From the NCBI RefSeq assembly GCF_009827055.1, contig NZ_WUMK01000017.1:1-64000 (forward strand): a stretch of 64,000 nucleotides of DNA, in the 5' to 3' direction. A program made the position numbers and the translations under genes. The stretch is from Shinella kummerowiae. Lineage in GTDB: Bacteria > Pseudomonadota > Alphaproteobacteria > Rhizobiales > Rhizobiaceae. Under the pieces are notes generated by a model. That model was not told the origin of the DNA and made no database searches. It saw only the letters and a program-made list of their open reading frames with translations. Shown here in pieces: positions 15,680-24,823 of this stretch; position 1 is the stretch's first letter; every line of letters starts with the position of its first letter.

Positions 15680-17329
15680 ATGAACAGGGAAACGCTTACG
15701 AACCATATACGCCCGCTGCTTGCCGGTGCAGCTTTATCGCTGCTACTTATTTCGGGTGGCATGACGCCAGCCTTTGCGGAAACCCCGGCCGATACGCTCG
15801 TGCAGGCTTGGGCAATCGACGATACGATTACGCTCGACCCCGCCGAATCATTCGAGCTATCGCCGGCCGAGTTCATCGGCAATGCCTATGACATGCTTGT
15901 TCGCCTCGACATCGCCGACACGACCAAAGTCAAGGGTGGCGTTGCCGACAGTTGGACCGTGTCTGACGACGGCCTCACCTACACGTTCAAGCTGAAGCCC
16001 GGCATCAAGTTCGCCTCCGGCAACCCCGTGACGGCGGAGGATGTCGCCTGGTCCTTTGAGCGCGTCGTCAAGCTCGACAAGAGCCCCGCCTTCATACTCA
16101 CCCAGTTCGGCCTGACCGGCGAAAATGTCGCTGAAAAGGCCAAGGCCGTTGACGAAAGCACTTTCGTCTTCACCGTCGATAAGGCCTATGCGCCGAGCTT
16201 CGTGCTGAACTGCCTCACCGCCACCGTCGGCGCCGTGCTCGACAAGAAGCTGGTGATGGAGCACGCCGAAGCCAAGACGCCGAGCGATGATTACAAATAC
16301 GACACCGATTTTGGCTATGGCTGGCTGAAGACCAACTATGCCGGCTCCGGCCCGTTCAAGATCCGCGATTGGCGCGCCAACGAAATCCTCGTTCTCGAGC
16401 GTAACGATAATTACTACGGCGAAAAGCCGGCGCTCGCCCGTGTCATCTACCGTCACGTCAAGGAAAGTGCGACGCAGCGCCTGATGCTGGAAGCCGGCGA
16501 CGTCGATGTCGCCCGCAACCTGGAGCCGGGCGATCTCGACGCCGTTTCGAAGAATGCGGATTTGACGACGACAAGCGCGCCGAAGGGCACAGTCTATTAC
16601 ATCAGCCTCAACCAAAAGAACGAGAATCTCGCCAAGCCCGAGGTGCGTGAGGCCTTCAAGTATCTCGTCGACTACGACGCGATCGGCTCGACCCTGATCA
16701 AGGGCATCGGCGAGATCCGCCAGACCTATCAGGCCAAGGGCGTGCTCGGCGCGCTGGAGGCAAGCCCCTACAAGTTGGACGTGGCGAAGGCCAAGGAATT
16801 GCTTGAGAAAGCAGGTCTGAAGGATGGCTTTTCCGTGACCTTCGACGTGCGCAACACGCAGCCGGTAACGGGCATCGCCGAATCCTTCCAGCAAACCGCC
16901 GGCCAAGCCGGCGTGAAAATCGAGATCATTCCCGGCGACGGCAAGCAGACGCTGACCAAGTACCGTGCCCGCAACCACGATCTCTATATTGGCCAGTGGG
17001 GCATGGACTACTGGGACCCGAACTCGAACGGCGAGGCCTTCACCTCCAATCCCGATAATGGAGACGATGCCTCCGTCAAGACGCTCGCTTGGCGCAATGC
17101 CTGGGATATTCCGGAACTTACGGCCGAGTCCAAGGCTGCCCTCCTGGAGCGTGACAACGCCAAGCGTGCGGCGATGTATGAAAAGCTGCAGCAGCAGGCA
17201 CTGGAGACCAGCCCCTTCGTCATGATCTTCCAGCAGATCGAGGTCGCGGGCGTTCGTGGCAATGTCAAGGGCTACACGCTCGGCCCGAGCTTCGATTCCA
17301 ACCCGCTCGCACCCGTCTCCAAGGAATAG
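15680..17329 (+). CDS. ABC transporter substrate-binding protein, peptide/nickel (family 5) type
   Basis: Periplasmic binding protein of 549 residues. A Sec signal peptide of about 33 residues ends in 'MTPAFA'. The mature protein has the family 5 plan: 'WAIDDTITLDPAESFELSPA' at the N terminus, 'GLTYTFKLKPGIKFASGNPV' (the conserved Tyr-Thr-Phe-x-Leu-x-Pro-x-x-x-Phe), 'GSGPFKIRDW', and a C-terminal 'NPLAPVSKE'. An in-frame start at 15626 is possible, but ATG 15680 follows GGGGAACGGGA and opens the signal peptide. First gene of a five-gene operon; spacing to the permease is 12 bases. Substrate (oligopeptide, opine or similar) cannot be decided. Confidence 0.93.
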   Translation: MNRETLTNHIRPLLAGAALSLLLISGGMTPAFAETPADTLVQAWAIDDTITLDPAESFELSPAEFIGNAYDMLVRLDIADTTKVKGGVADSWTVSDDGLTYTFKLKPGIKFASGNPVTAEDVAWSFERVVKLDKSPAFILTQFGLTGENVAEKAKAVDESTFVFTVDKAYAPSFVLNCLTATVGAVLDKKLVMEHAEAKTPSDDYKYDTDFGYGWLKTNYAGSGPFKIRDWRANEILVLERNDNYYGEKPALARVIYRHVKESATQRLMLEAGDVDVARNLEPGDLDAVSKNADLTTTSAPKGTVYYISLNQKNENLAKPEVREAFKYLVDYDAIGSTLIKGIGEIRQTYQAKGVLGALEASPYKLDVAKAKELLEKAGLKDGFSVTFDVRNTQPVTGIAESFQQTAGQAGVKIEIIPGDGKQTLTKYRARNHDLYIGQWGMDYWDPNSNGEAFTSNPDNGDDASVKTLAWRNAWDIPELTAESKAALLERDNAKRAAMYEKLQQQALETSPFVMIFQQIEVAGVRGNVKGYTLGPSFDSNPLAPVSKE

Positions 17330-17341
17330 TCTTCCTTGAGC

Positions 17342-18403
17342 ATGATGGAAACGCGCAAGCCGGCAGGGCGCGCCAGACGGCGCGCCTATGGGCGGTTGAA
17401 ATCGGTGGCGGGCTTCCTCGTGGTCGTTGCCACCACCTATCTCGGCCTGCTCGCCGTCACCTTCTTCATCGGCCGCGTCGTGCCGATCGATCCGGTTCTG
17501 GCGATCGTCGGCGATCGGGCGCCTGCCCATGTGGTGGAGCGCGTGCGGCTGGAAATGGGGTTGAACCTGCCCTATTACCAGCAGTTCTGGCTCTATATGA
17601 AAGGCGTGCTCAGCGGTGATTTCGGCACATCGGTGCTGACGACAAACCCTGTAATGACCGACATTCGCCGCGTCTTCCCCGCGACGATGGAGCTGGCCAC
17701 CGTCGGGACGATCATCGGCGCGCTTCTCGGTATTCCGCTTGGTGTGCTCGCGGCCGTCAGGCGCGGCAGCATGAGCGACCAGGTGGTGCGCATCGTCGGC
17801 CTCGTCGGCTATTCGGTGCCGATCTTCTGGCTCGGCCTGCTCGCCTTGCTCGTTTTCTATGCACGCCTCGGGTGGGTCTCTGGCCCCGGCCGCATCGATG
17901 TCGTGTTCGAGTACACGTTCACGCCGGTTACTGGCTTCTTCCTGTTGGATGCAATCATCAATCGCGACTGGGCAGCATTCCGCGACATCCTCTCGCACAT
18001 CATCCTGCCCGCCTCGCTGCTCGGCTATTTCTCCATGGCCTACATCAGCCGCATGACACGCTCTTTCATGCTGAACGAGCTTGGCCAGGAATACATCGTC
18101 GCAGCGCGCGCCAAAGGCCTGTCAGAGGCGCGCATCATTTGGGGTCATGCATTGCGCAATGCCGCGGTGCCGCTCATCACTGTGATCGCGCTCTCCTATG
18201 CCGGCCTGCTCGAAGGCTCGGTGCTGACGGAGACCGTTTTTGCCTGGCCGGGGCTTGGTCTCTACATTACCAATTCCCTACAAAACGCCGACATGAACGC
18301 GGTGCTCGGCGGCACCATCGTCATCGGTTCCGTCTTCATCGCCATCAATCTTCTCTCCGACGTGCTCTACCGCATGCTCGATCCCCGAACGAGGACACGA
18401 TGA
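17342..18403 (+). CDS. ABC transporter permease, DppB/OppB type
   Basis: Inner-membrane permease of 353 residues with a long first cytoplasmic tail, six hydrophobic segments and the binding-protein-dependent transport loop 'EYIVAARAKGLSEARIIWGH' that docks to the ATPase. 'FATMEL'-like 'FPATMELATVGTIIGALLGI' marks the start of the transmembrane core. TTG 17336 or ATG 17342 could be the start; ATG is chosen. The last bases overlap the next gene by four (ATGA), so the permeases are made together. Confidence 0.92.
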   Translation: MMETRKPAGRARRRAYGRLKSVAGFLVVVATTYLGLLAVTFFIGRVVPIDPVLAIVGDRAPAHVVERVRLEMGLNLPYYQQFWLYMKGVLSGDFGTSVLTTNPVMTDIRRVFPATMELATVGTIIGALLGIPLGVLAAVRRGSMSDQVVRIVGLVGYSVPIFWLGLLALLVFYARLGWVSGPGRIDVVFEYTFTPVTGFFLLDAIINRDWAAFRDILSHIILPASLLGYFSMAYISRMTRSFMLNELGQEYIVAARAKGLSEARIIWGHALRNAAVPLITVIALSYAGLLEGSVLTETVFAWPGLGLYITNSLQNADMNAVLGGTIVIGSVFIAINLLSDVLYRMLDPRTRTR

Positions 18404-19317
18404 GGGACGTCACCATGACCCGCCGCGAATGGCTCCTGACCGACAGGCCGCAATCGCGCATGCAGGCCCGGCTCGGCCGTGCCTATGTCGCCTGGCGGCG
18501 GTTTACCGCCAACCGTCTCGCCGTCATCGGCCTTGTCATCATTCTCGGCCTCGTCGTCCTCGCCGCTTTTGCCCCGTTGCTGGCACCCCATTCGCCTTAT
18601 ATCGGCGATCTTGCCAAGGCGCGCCTGCTGTCGCCAGGGCCGGGGCATTGGCTTGGCACGGATGATCAAGGCCGCGATATCCTGTCGCGCCTCATCTACG
18701 GCTCACGGCTGACCTTGCAGGTTGTGCTGCTGGTTGCGGTCATTGCCGCACCCATCGGCCTTCTCGTCGGCACGGTCGCCGGTTATGCGGGTGGCTGGGT
18801 GGATGCGGTACTGATGCGCATCACCGATATCTTCCTCGCCTTCCCGAAACTCGTGCTGGCGCTCGCCTTCGTCGCTGCTCTCGGGCCAGGCATCGGCAAC
18901 GCCATCATCGCCATCGCCATCACCTCCTGGCCGCCCTATGCGCGCATCGCGCGCGCCGAGACGCTGACGGTACGCAATTCCGACTATATCCTGGCAGTGC
19001 AACTGATGGGAGCCTCGCCCTGGCGCATCGTGCTGCGCCATATCATGCCGCTCTGCATCTCCTCCCTCATCGTGCGTGTGACGCTCGACATGGCGGGTAT
19101 CATCTTGACGGCAGCCGGCCTTGGCTTTCTTGGCCTCGGCGCACAGCCGCCGCTGCCCGAGTGGGGCGCGATGATCGCTTCCGGCCGGCGCTTCATCCTC
19201 GATCAATGGTGGGTAGCCGCGGCTCCGGGCTTCGCGATCCTCATCGTCAGTCTCGGCTTCAACCTGCTGGGTGACGGCCTTCGAGATGCGCTCGATCCGC
19301 GTGGGAGCGGCCAATGA
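18400..19317 (+). CDS. ABC transporter permease, DppC/OppC type
   Basis: Second permease, 305 residues. It has the N-terminal OppC-like segment 'FTANRLAVIGLVIILGLVVL', 'GTDDQGRDILSRLIYGSR' (conserved in DppC/OppC), five further membrane segments and the docking loop 'DYILAVQLMGASPWRIVLRH'. Start overlaps the previous stop (ATGA), and its own stop overlaps the start of the ATPase gene in the same way, so the operon is tightly coupled. Heterodimerises with the preceding permease. Confidence 0.93.
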   Translation: MRDVTMTRREWLLTDRPQSRMQARLGRAYVAWRRFTANRLAVIGLVIILGLVVLAAFAPLLAPHSPYIGDLAKARLLSPGPGHWLGTDDQGRDILSRLIYGSRLTLQVVLLVAVIAAPIGLLVGTVAGYAGGWVDAVLMRITDIFLAFPKLVLALAFVAALGPGIGNAIIAIAITSWPPYARIARAETLTVRNSDYILAVQLMGASPWRIVLRHIMPLCISSLIVRVTLDMAGIILTAAGLGFLGLGAQPPLPEWGAMIASGRRFILDQWWVAAAPGFAILIVSLGFNLLGDGLRDALDPRGSGQ

Positions 19318-20147
19318 GGGCGCTGCTTGATGTCGAGGACCTTCGCGTGTCTTTCCCAACGCGCACCGGCGTCATCGAAGCCGTGCGCGGCGTCTCCTTC
19401 ACACTTGGCCGCGAGCGGCTCGGCATTGTCGGTGAGAGCGGTTCCGGCAAGTCCCAGACCGGCCGCGCTATCATGGGGCTGACCGCCGAACACGGCGTGA
19501 TCGCGGCCGGCAAGCTTGATTTCAACGGCACTGATCTCCTCAAGGCCTCGAAGGCAGAGCGACGCGCGCTGCGGGGAAAACGCATCGCGATGGTCCTGCA
19601 GGATCCGAAATATTCGCTTAACCCGGTTATGACCATCGGCCGGCAAATCGTCGAGACGCTGCGCACGCACGAGCCTGTTGGCAGAGCAGAGGCGAAGAGG
19701 CGCGCGCTCGACATGTTGGCCGCCGTGCAGATCCGCGATCCCGAACGCGTCTTCGGCCTCTATCCTCACGAGGTTTCCGGCGGCATGGGCCAGCGCGCGA
19801 TGATCGCCATGATGCTGATTGCCGGCCCGGAACTTTTGATTGCCGACGAACCGACCTCGGCGCTCGATGTTACCGTGCAGCTCGACGTTCTCGGCATCCT
19901 CAATCATCTTGTCGCCGAGCGCGGCATGGGGCTGATCTTCATCTCGCACGACCTGCGACTCGTCTCCTCGTTCTGCGACCGGGTCATCGTCATGTATGCC
20001 GGCCGCATCGTGGAGGAACTGCCAGCGGCGAGGCTCTCGGACGCACAGCATCCCTACACCCGTGGCCTGCTAAACTGCATGCCCGAGATCGGCACTGAGC
20101 GGCACCCGTTGCCGGTGCTCGACCGGAAGCCGGAGTGGAAGACATGA
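19314..20147 (+). CDS. ABC transporter ATPase, DppD/OppD type
   Basis: Nucleotide-binding subunit of 277 residues. Walker A 'GESGSGKSQTG', Q-loop 'VLQDPKYSLNP', signature 'VSGGMGQRAM', Walker B 'LLIADEPTSALD', H-loop 'FISHDL'. C-terminal 'AQHPYTRGLLNCMPEIG' is the region typical of OppD proteins; the iron-sulphur Cys set of some DppD proteins is not complete. The stop overlaps the start of the partner ATPase by four bases. Confidence 0.94.
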   Translation: MRALLDVEDLRVSFPTRTGVIEAVRGVSFTLGRERLGIVGESGSGKSQTGRAIMGLTAEHGVIAAGKLDFNGTDLLKASKAERRALRGKRIAMVLQDPKYSLNPVMTIGRQIVETLRTHEPVGRAEAKRRALDMLAAVQIRDPERVFGLYPHEVSGGMGQRAMIAMMLIAGPELLIADEPTSALDVTVQLDVLGILNHLVAERGMGLIFISHDLRLVSSFCDRVIVMYAGRIVEELPAARLSDAQHPYTRGLLNCMPEIGTERHPLPVLDRKPEWKT

Positions 20148-20905
20148 CACCGGCTCTCGCCATAGAAGGCCTCGGCGTCGCTTTCGACGATTTCGTGGCG
20201 CTCGAAGATGTCAGCCTTTCGGTGGCGCCTGGCGAGTCCTTCGGTCTTGTCGGCGAATCCGGCTCCGGCAAGTCCACGCTTTTGCGTGCCGTGGCTGGCG
20301 TTACTCCGGTTTCTACAGGCGCGATTGCAGTCGACGGTATGATACTCGGAAAACGGCGCGACAAAGCCTCCTACCGCAAGGTCCAAATGGTGTTCCAGGA
20401 CCCCTATGGTTCACTCCATCCGCGCCAGACGGTCGATCGACTGCTCCTTGAGCCCCTTGCCATCCATGGCTTCGACGATACCGAAGGCCGTATCGTGCAC
20501 GCGCTCGACGAGGTCGGGCTCGGGTCAAGCTTCCGCTTCCGCTATTCGCACCAACTGTCCGGTGGCCAGCGCCAGCGCGTGGCGATCGCGCGCGCGTTGA
20601 TCCTCGAGCCGTCCATCCTGTTGCTCGACGAGCCGACATCGGCGCTCGATGCATCCGTTCAGGCTGAGGTGCTGAACCTGCTCGAGCAGTTGCGTGCCGC
20701 GCGGCAACTCACCTTCGTGATGGTCAGTCATGATCTAGCCGTCGTCACCCATTTGTGCGATCGGTTGATGGTCATGCAGAACGGTCGCCCTGTGGAAGAA
20801 CTCGCGTCCGCCGACCTCGCCGCCGGCAAAGTGACGCAGGATTATACACGCGGCTTGCTAGCCGCCAGCAAAGGTTTCCGCCGCGAGCGTTCGGGTTGGT
20901 CGTAG
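20144..20905 (+). CDS. ABC transporter ATPase, DppF/OppF type
   Basis: Second nucleotide-binding subunit, 253 residues. Walker A 'GESGSGKSTLLR', Q-loop 'VFQDPYGSLHPRQT' (Tyr-Gly-Ser-Leu-His/Asn-Pro, characteristic of OppF), signature 'LSGGQRQRVAIARAL', Walker B 'ILLLDEPTSALD', 'MVSHDLAVV'. ATG 20144 overlaps the stop of the previous gene; a GTG at 20135 is possible. Completes a five-component importer: binding protein, two permeases and two ATPases. The transposase gene that follows is on the opposite strand. Confidence 0.94.
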   Translation: MTPALAIEGLGVAFDDFVALEDVSLSVAPGESFGLVGESGSGKSTLLRAVAGVTPVSTGAIAVDGMILGKRRDKASYRKVQMVFQDPYGSLHPRQTVDRLLLEPLAIHGFDDTEGRIVHALDEVGLGSSFRFRYSHQLSGGQRQRVAIARALILEPSILLLDEPTSALDASVQAEVLNLLEQLRAARQLTFVMVSHDLAVVTHLCDRLMVMQNGRPVEELASADLAAGKVTQDYTRGLLAASKGFRRERSGWS

Positions 20906-20994
20906 CGAGCGGAAACAGTCACGTCAGCGTAGCCAAGCTGGCGATACCGCCGCTGTCACGCCGACGATCCGTCCTGACTTTAGCTCAGCACTTG

Positions 20995-22023
20995 CTACAC
21001 TGCAGGCAGAACGGAATCCTTATAATCTTCGTTCCTGGTGATCATTGCCCAGATGGATCGAGCCATTTTGTCGGCGAGGGCGATCGCGACGAGCATGCGA
21101 GGTTTGCGCGCCAGTATCCGTGCCAGCCACGAGTTCTCGGGTGGGGCTTTCCGGCATGCCCATCGAATGACGGTCATCGCGCTAATGACAAGAAGCCTGC
21201 GGATGTCGCGTTGTCCCATCTTCGATGTTCGGCCGAGAACCTGCTTCCCTCCGCTCGAATGCTGTTTTGGCACCAAGCCGAGCCAGGCCGCAAAATCTCG
21301 CCCCCTTCGGAAGGTCACCATGGTGGGCGCGAAAGCCTCGACTGCCATTGCGGTAATCGGTCCCATGCCGGGCATGGACAGGAGGCGAGCGGTGCTCTTC
21401 GAACGCTTCGCTTCCGATCTGAGCGCCTTTTCCAGGGATGCGATCCGAGAGGAGAGCGCGTCTATTTGATCCAGATACAGTCGGCCGGTCTCTACAACGA
21501 TGAGCTCGAGGCCGGCCTCGCTATCTTCAATAATCTCCGCCAGCAAGGCCAGATTCGCGATGCCTTGAGGTGCAATGACACCATGCTCGGCCAGATGTGC
21601 TCTAAGGGCATTGATAAGCTGCGTTCGCTGACGGACGAACAAGTCTCGCGTCCGGAATAGCATGGAGCAGGCCTGTTGGGATTTAGTCTTCGGAACCACA
21701 AACCGCATTGACGGCCGGGTCTCTGCTTCAACGATCGCTTCTGCGTCGGCCGCATCATTCTTCTGCCGTTTGACAAAAGGCTTCACGTAAGCCGGCGGGA
21801 TTAAGCGAACATCGTGGCCAAGTTTGCCGATCTCACGCGCCCAGTAATGCGCTGTGGCACAGGCCTCCATCGCGACCGTGCATTTGGGCAGTTCCGTAAA
21901 GAAGGTGACCAGTTGGCTGCAAGACAGTTTCCTGCGCAAGACCACACTTCCATCGCTTCCCGCGGCATGAACCTGAAACACCCGCTTTGCAAGGTCCAGG
22001 CCGACGATGCTAACTTCCTTCAT
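20995..22023 (-). mobile_element. IS110-family transposase (intact)
   Basis: A 342-residue DEDD recombinase of the IS110 family. The N-terminal RuvC-like domain shows 'IVGLDLAKRVFQVHA' (first catalytic Asp), 'VAMEACATAHYW' (Glu) and 'QKNDAADAEAI' (Asp pair). The C-terminal transposase-20 domain shows 'LLSMPGMGPITAMAVEAF' and 'FAAWLGLVPKQHSSGGK', with the catalytic Ser region near 'KQHSSGGK'. Length is typical and there is no internal stop, so it may be active. It sits just after the ABC operon and before a toxin-antitoxin pair. Sequence ends cannot be fixed because this family lacks inverted repeats. Confidence 0.93.
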
Positions 22024-22140
22024 GGATGCTCTCTCCTCTAAGTGACGTTCTGGCGAACATCACTCTGGCACATTGCGATGCCGTCGGGATGGGGCATCCA
22101 CTCCATCAGCTCTCAGCGTAAATCAACAGCTAAGAAACAA
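22024..22140 (-). other. IS110 non-coding end, possible bridge-RNA region
   Basis: About 100 bases upstream of the transposase start carry no reading frame but have inverted repeats such as GATGCC / GGCATC (22077-22098). In the IS110 group proper, the structured bridge RNA that pairs donor and target DNA is encoded in the non-coding end upstream of the gene. Placing it here is inference from family knowledge and position. Confidence 0.35.
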
Positions 22141-22235
22141 GATTTCTTGAATGACGATAGGTGAAAAACCAAATGAGCGGCGGTCTCCAACTGGCCAGCT
22201 TCGTGTCGATATGTAGTGGTCGGTCGACACCGATC

Positions 22236-22739
22236 TTATCGCGACAGGCGACCTTCGTCGTCGATTAGCGTCAGCCGGCAAGGCGCCGCATCGCTCCACG
22301 TCCAAAGGACTAAATTGGCATCGTCTCGGGCCGCGCCGGGTGCAAAGCTCCTCACGATCAATCCATGATAGCCGGCAGCGGCAAGCCGACCGGCGAAGGC
22401 TTGCGTCTTCGCCTCTCCGGCCGTTTTCATCTGATCGCGCCAAGTGCGATCCGCCAAATCCGCATCGTCCATGCCTTCAGCGCGCAGGGCGATATCGTCC
22501 CGCGTATCGAATATGCGTTCGAAGACCGCACCATAGGAGACGAGCGTCGTGGGTTGCAGGGAGCCGGCCTGATTGGCTTCACGCAACGCCGTGACGATTG
22601 ACAGCGACGTATAGAGTGCCGGCGTCCCCTTTCGGTTGAACCGACCTCCATAGAGTTCGGCGCCGCGTCCCGACATCGGCTCGCGCGCATAGATCGGGTT
22701 GAGCGCCCGGTAGAGTGTTCCTCGAAGCTCCGTCGGCAC
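22236..22739 (-). CDS. RES-domain toxin (ParT/MbcT type)
   Basis: A 167-residue RES-domain protein; characterised members degrade or modify NAD+ or ADP-ribosylate a target and so stop growth. The defining Arg, Tyr, Glu and Ser appear in 'LYRALNP', 'GGRFNRKGTPALYTS' and 'LREA', with the late 'YHGLIVRSFAPGAA' strand. The start is GTG 22739, directly after the antitoxin stop (22742), so the toxin is translationally coupled to its antitoxin. It lies downstream of the antitoxin, the usual order for this family. Confidence 0.9.
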   Translation of the reverse strand: MPTELRGTLYRALNPIYAREPMSGRGAELYGGRFNRKGTPALYTSLSIVTALREANQAGSLQPTTLVSYGAVFERIFDTRDDIALRAEGMDDADLADRTWRDQMKTAGEAKTQAFAGRLAAAGYHGLIVRSFAPGAARDDANLVLWTWSDAAPCRLTLIDDEGRLSR

Positions 22740-22741
22740 CG

Positions 22742-23092
22742 TCAGGCGTGAACGCCGGCATCGATGGCGTCGATATAGTCGAGAACCTCGTCGGCACGGC
22801 CGTCGCGTACGAGCTGCATCGCCGTGAAGCCTGAAAAGCCGGGCAACGGTTCGGAGCGATACCAGGCATAGGCCATCAGGGCGGAGCCAAACCGAGGCTC
22901 GACCTTATTGACGATCTCGGTCATTTCCCGAAGACGCCGCTGCGTCTTGTCCGAGCGAATGCGATCCTGCCGCTGGATCGCGTCCTTCCCGAGCCCTGCG
23001 GTCCGAGCGATCTCTTCGCTCGTGGTGCGCAGGGCACTGGCGATCTTACGCGGCGAGAAAAGCCCGCCATCGGCATATTGGGCGAGGTCCAT
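22742..23092 (-). CDS. Xre/MbcA/ParS-type antitoxin (DUF2384)
   Basis: A 116-residue antitoxin. N-terminal half is a helix-turn-helix ('SPRKIASALRTTSEEIARTA'); the C-terminal half 'FGSALMAYAWYRSEPLPGFS' and 'TAMQLVRDGRADEVLDYI' is the DUF2384 toxin-binding domain. ATG 23092 is chosen because GGAGG stands eight bases before it; an upstream in-frame GTG at 23119 has no such site. It binds and blocks the RES toxin and probably represses the operon through the palindrome at 23126-23143. Confidence 0.9.
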   Translation of the reverse strand: MDLAQYADGGLFSPRKIASALRTTSEEIARTAGLGKDAIQRQDRIRSDKTQRRLREMTEIVNKVEPRFGSALMAYAWYRSEPLPGFSGFTAMQLVRDGRADEVLDYIDAIDAGVHA

Positions 23093-23125
23093 CTCAAAAA
23101 CCTCCGTTCGATGCACCATGGATTA

Positions 23126-23143
23126 TGACGCAATATAGCGTCA
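23126..23143 (-). promoter_or_regulatory. Palindromic operator of the RES/Xre operon
   Basis: TGACGCAATATAGCGTCA: perfect 6-bp arms around AATATA, 34 bases upstream of the antitoxin ATG. Position and symmetry fit autoregulation by the Xre-type antitoxin; the AT-rich centre may overlap the -10 element. Confidence 0.65.
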
Positions 23144-23500
23144 GAATTCGCGGAATTCAATGAGGGGGGAAGAGGAGATAAGAATTGGAGAAAGATGCCG
23201 CTCGCAGATCGGGCGAACTGCTGACACAAGCTCTCAACGGCGCCTCGTACTCCCGGCTGTCGTCCTGCGCAGCGCTGTGAGCCCTGCTGGGCAGGCTAGG
23301 CAGGAGAGGCTCGGCGCACTTGTACCAGCCCGCTCGCTCGCTCGGCGTCGACGGTCTCAATATAGAGTAGGAGTTTGCATTGACGTTAAGCTTCAGATCG
23401 CGGATCGTCGGTTCGGTTTCGAGGTGATGCACGAGTTCTCGCGGTGAGCGTGTGAACATTACGCGGTTGACATCACCATCGGCTTTATCGTTAGCCTGCT
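23144..23500. other. Intergenic stretch with no assigned gene
   Basis: About 350 bases between the toxin-antitoxin promoter and the hydrolase. A minus-strand frame here reads 'FTRSPRELVHHLETEPTIRD', which looks protein-like, but it has no start with a ribosome site and no family I recognise. It may be a gene remnant. Confidence 0.3.
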
Positions 23501-24313
23501 TCAGCAGAGGTTTTTCAAGATCTCCGCCACCAAGGCTTCCGGGCGATCCTCCTGAAGCAGATGTCCAGCTTGGGGAACAGAGACCAATGGGCGATCTGAT
23601 ATCATCGCTGCAAGGGCCTCGCCCCTCTCGCAGGGAATCCAACCATCTTCCCGTCCCCAAAGCACGGTGACAGGGCAATCCAGCCGGTCATACAGGACTT
23701 CGACTTCATCGGTGAACCGCTGGTCCATCTGCGCTATCTGCCTGTAGAATGCCGGCTGACCCACCGGCCCAAGCCAGGGCGCGATGTAAATCTCCAACGC
23801 TTGCTCGGATAGGGGATTATAGGCTGCCGTCTGCAGATAGGCCCGCAGCAGCGCCCGGTGCATGTAGTCCGGCATTCCCGAAAAGGCGGTCTCGTGCTTT
23901 CGGACGTGCTGGACGAAGGCCGATCCCCAGGGCGCCAAGGCAACGGCATCGAATATTGTGAGCGAGCGGTAACGCAGGCCGTTCAAATAGTATCCGCGCA
24001 GCGCTGTGGCGCCGCCAAAGTCGTGCGCCAACACGTCTGGACGGTCCAGGCCCCACTCCGCGAAAAGGCGTGCCAGCACCTTGTTGTGCACCGCCAAAGA
24101 CACGTCCTGGCCGTCCCGCATCTCGGATAGTCCGTAGCCAATGAGATCGAAATAATAGACGGTCCTCCAGTCGGTTAACTGCGGCACGATCCTGCGCCAG
24201 ACCTGTGATGAGAAAGGTGTTCCATGTATCGCCACCAGAGGCGGGCCATTCCCCACCCTACCCCATCGAATGGCATTTCCTTCGATAGTCGTTGTATAGG
24301 GAACGTTCAGCAT
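23501..24313 (-). CDS. Alpha/beta hydrolase with Asp nucleophile (haloalkane dehalogenase/epoxide hydrolase-like)
   Basis: A 270-residue alpha/beta hydrolase. The oxyanion motif is 'HGTPFSS', the nucleophile elbow 'LAHDFGGAT' has Asp98 in place of Ser, and the catalytic His is in 'VPQAGHLLQEDRP'. An Asp nucleophile is typical of haloalkane dehalogenases and epoxide hydrolases, so it probably forms an ester intermediate with a halogenated or epoxide substrate; which one cannot be told. GTG 24334 is an alternative start. It is divergent from an ArsR-type regulator 51 bases away, which likely controls it. Confidence 0.85.
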   Translation of the reverse strand: MLNVPYTTTIEGNAIRWGRVGNGPPLVAIHGTPFSSQVWRRIVPQLTDWRTVYYFDLIGYGLSEMRDGQDVSLAVHNKVLARLFAEWGLDRPDVLAHDFGGATALRGYYLNGLRYRSLTIFDAVALAPWGSAFVQHVRKHETAFSGMPDYMHRALLRAYLQTAAYNPLSEQALEIYIAPWLGPVGQPAFYRQIAQMDQRFTDEVEVLYDRLDCPVTVLWGREDGWIPCERGEALAAMISDRPLVSVPQAGHLLQEDRPEALVAEILKNLC

Positions 24314-24364
24314 GACGATAGTTCCATATAGCACGTTCGCTAAGTGACAATATGATTGAAGGCC

Positions 24365-24679
24365 ATGGAGAGATCAACCCAAATGAAGGCGATGGCGAGC
24401 GAGCAGCGCTTGAAAGTTCTCAAGCTGCTCATCGATCCCGCCGAACACTTTGGCCACCAGTGGTCAGCTGACCCGGAAGAGTTCGGTGTGTGCATGACGC
24501 TGATCGCCGATGCGCTGGCAGTGTCGCAACCCACGGCCAGCCGACATCTGGATATTCTGAGGCAGGCGGGCTTCCTGACAGTGCGGAAGCACCTGAAATG
24601 GTCGTATTGCAAAAGGGATGAGGCTAATATCAGCGACTATTTCGAGTGGCTCAGAAATGAACTCTCTTTAAAGGCCTAG
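24365..24679 (+). CDS. ArsR-family transcriptional regulator
   Basis: A 104-residue winged-helix repressor. The recognition helix region reads 'LAVSQPTASRHLDILRQAGF' and the wing 'LTVRKHLKWSYCKRDEAN', both classic for ArsR/SmtB proteins. The metal-site motif ELCVCDL is absent, so a non-metal signal is likely. Start could also be ATG 24383 or TTG 24356. Divergent from the hydrolase gene; the intergenic 24314-24364 probably holds both promoters and its operator. Confidence 0.88.
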   Translation: MERSTQMKAMASEQRLKVLKLLIDPAEHFGHQWSADPEEFGVCMTLIADALAVSQPTASRHLDILRQAGFLTVRKHLKWSYCKRDEANISDYFEWLRNELSLKA

Positions 24680-24823
24680 TGCCCGCCGCCATCACTGGAT
24701 ATTTTTTCACCGGAAGAAGCAGCTAGCACGTCAATCCACCCGCTGGTTTTCCCTCCAATCTTACGGAAGTAGCGACGCGCATGACCACTTTGTCTTGGCG
24801 GTGTTTCCAGTTCGTGCGAGCCT

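Noticed and set aside
15857-17998. Very long minus-strand open frame opposite the ABC binding protein and permease
   Set aside because: It is the antisense shadow of high-GC genes; composition is rich in His, Arg and Asp without any domain, and the plus strand has complete ABC transporter proteins with signal peptide and motifs.
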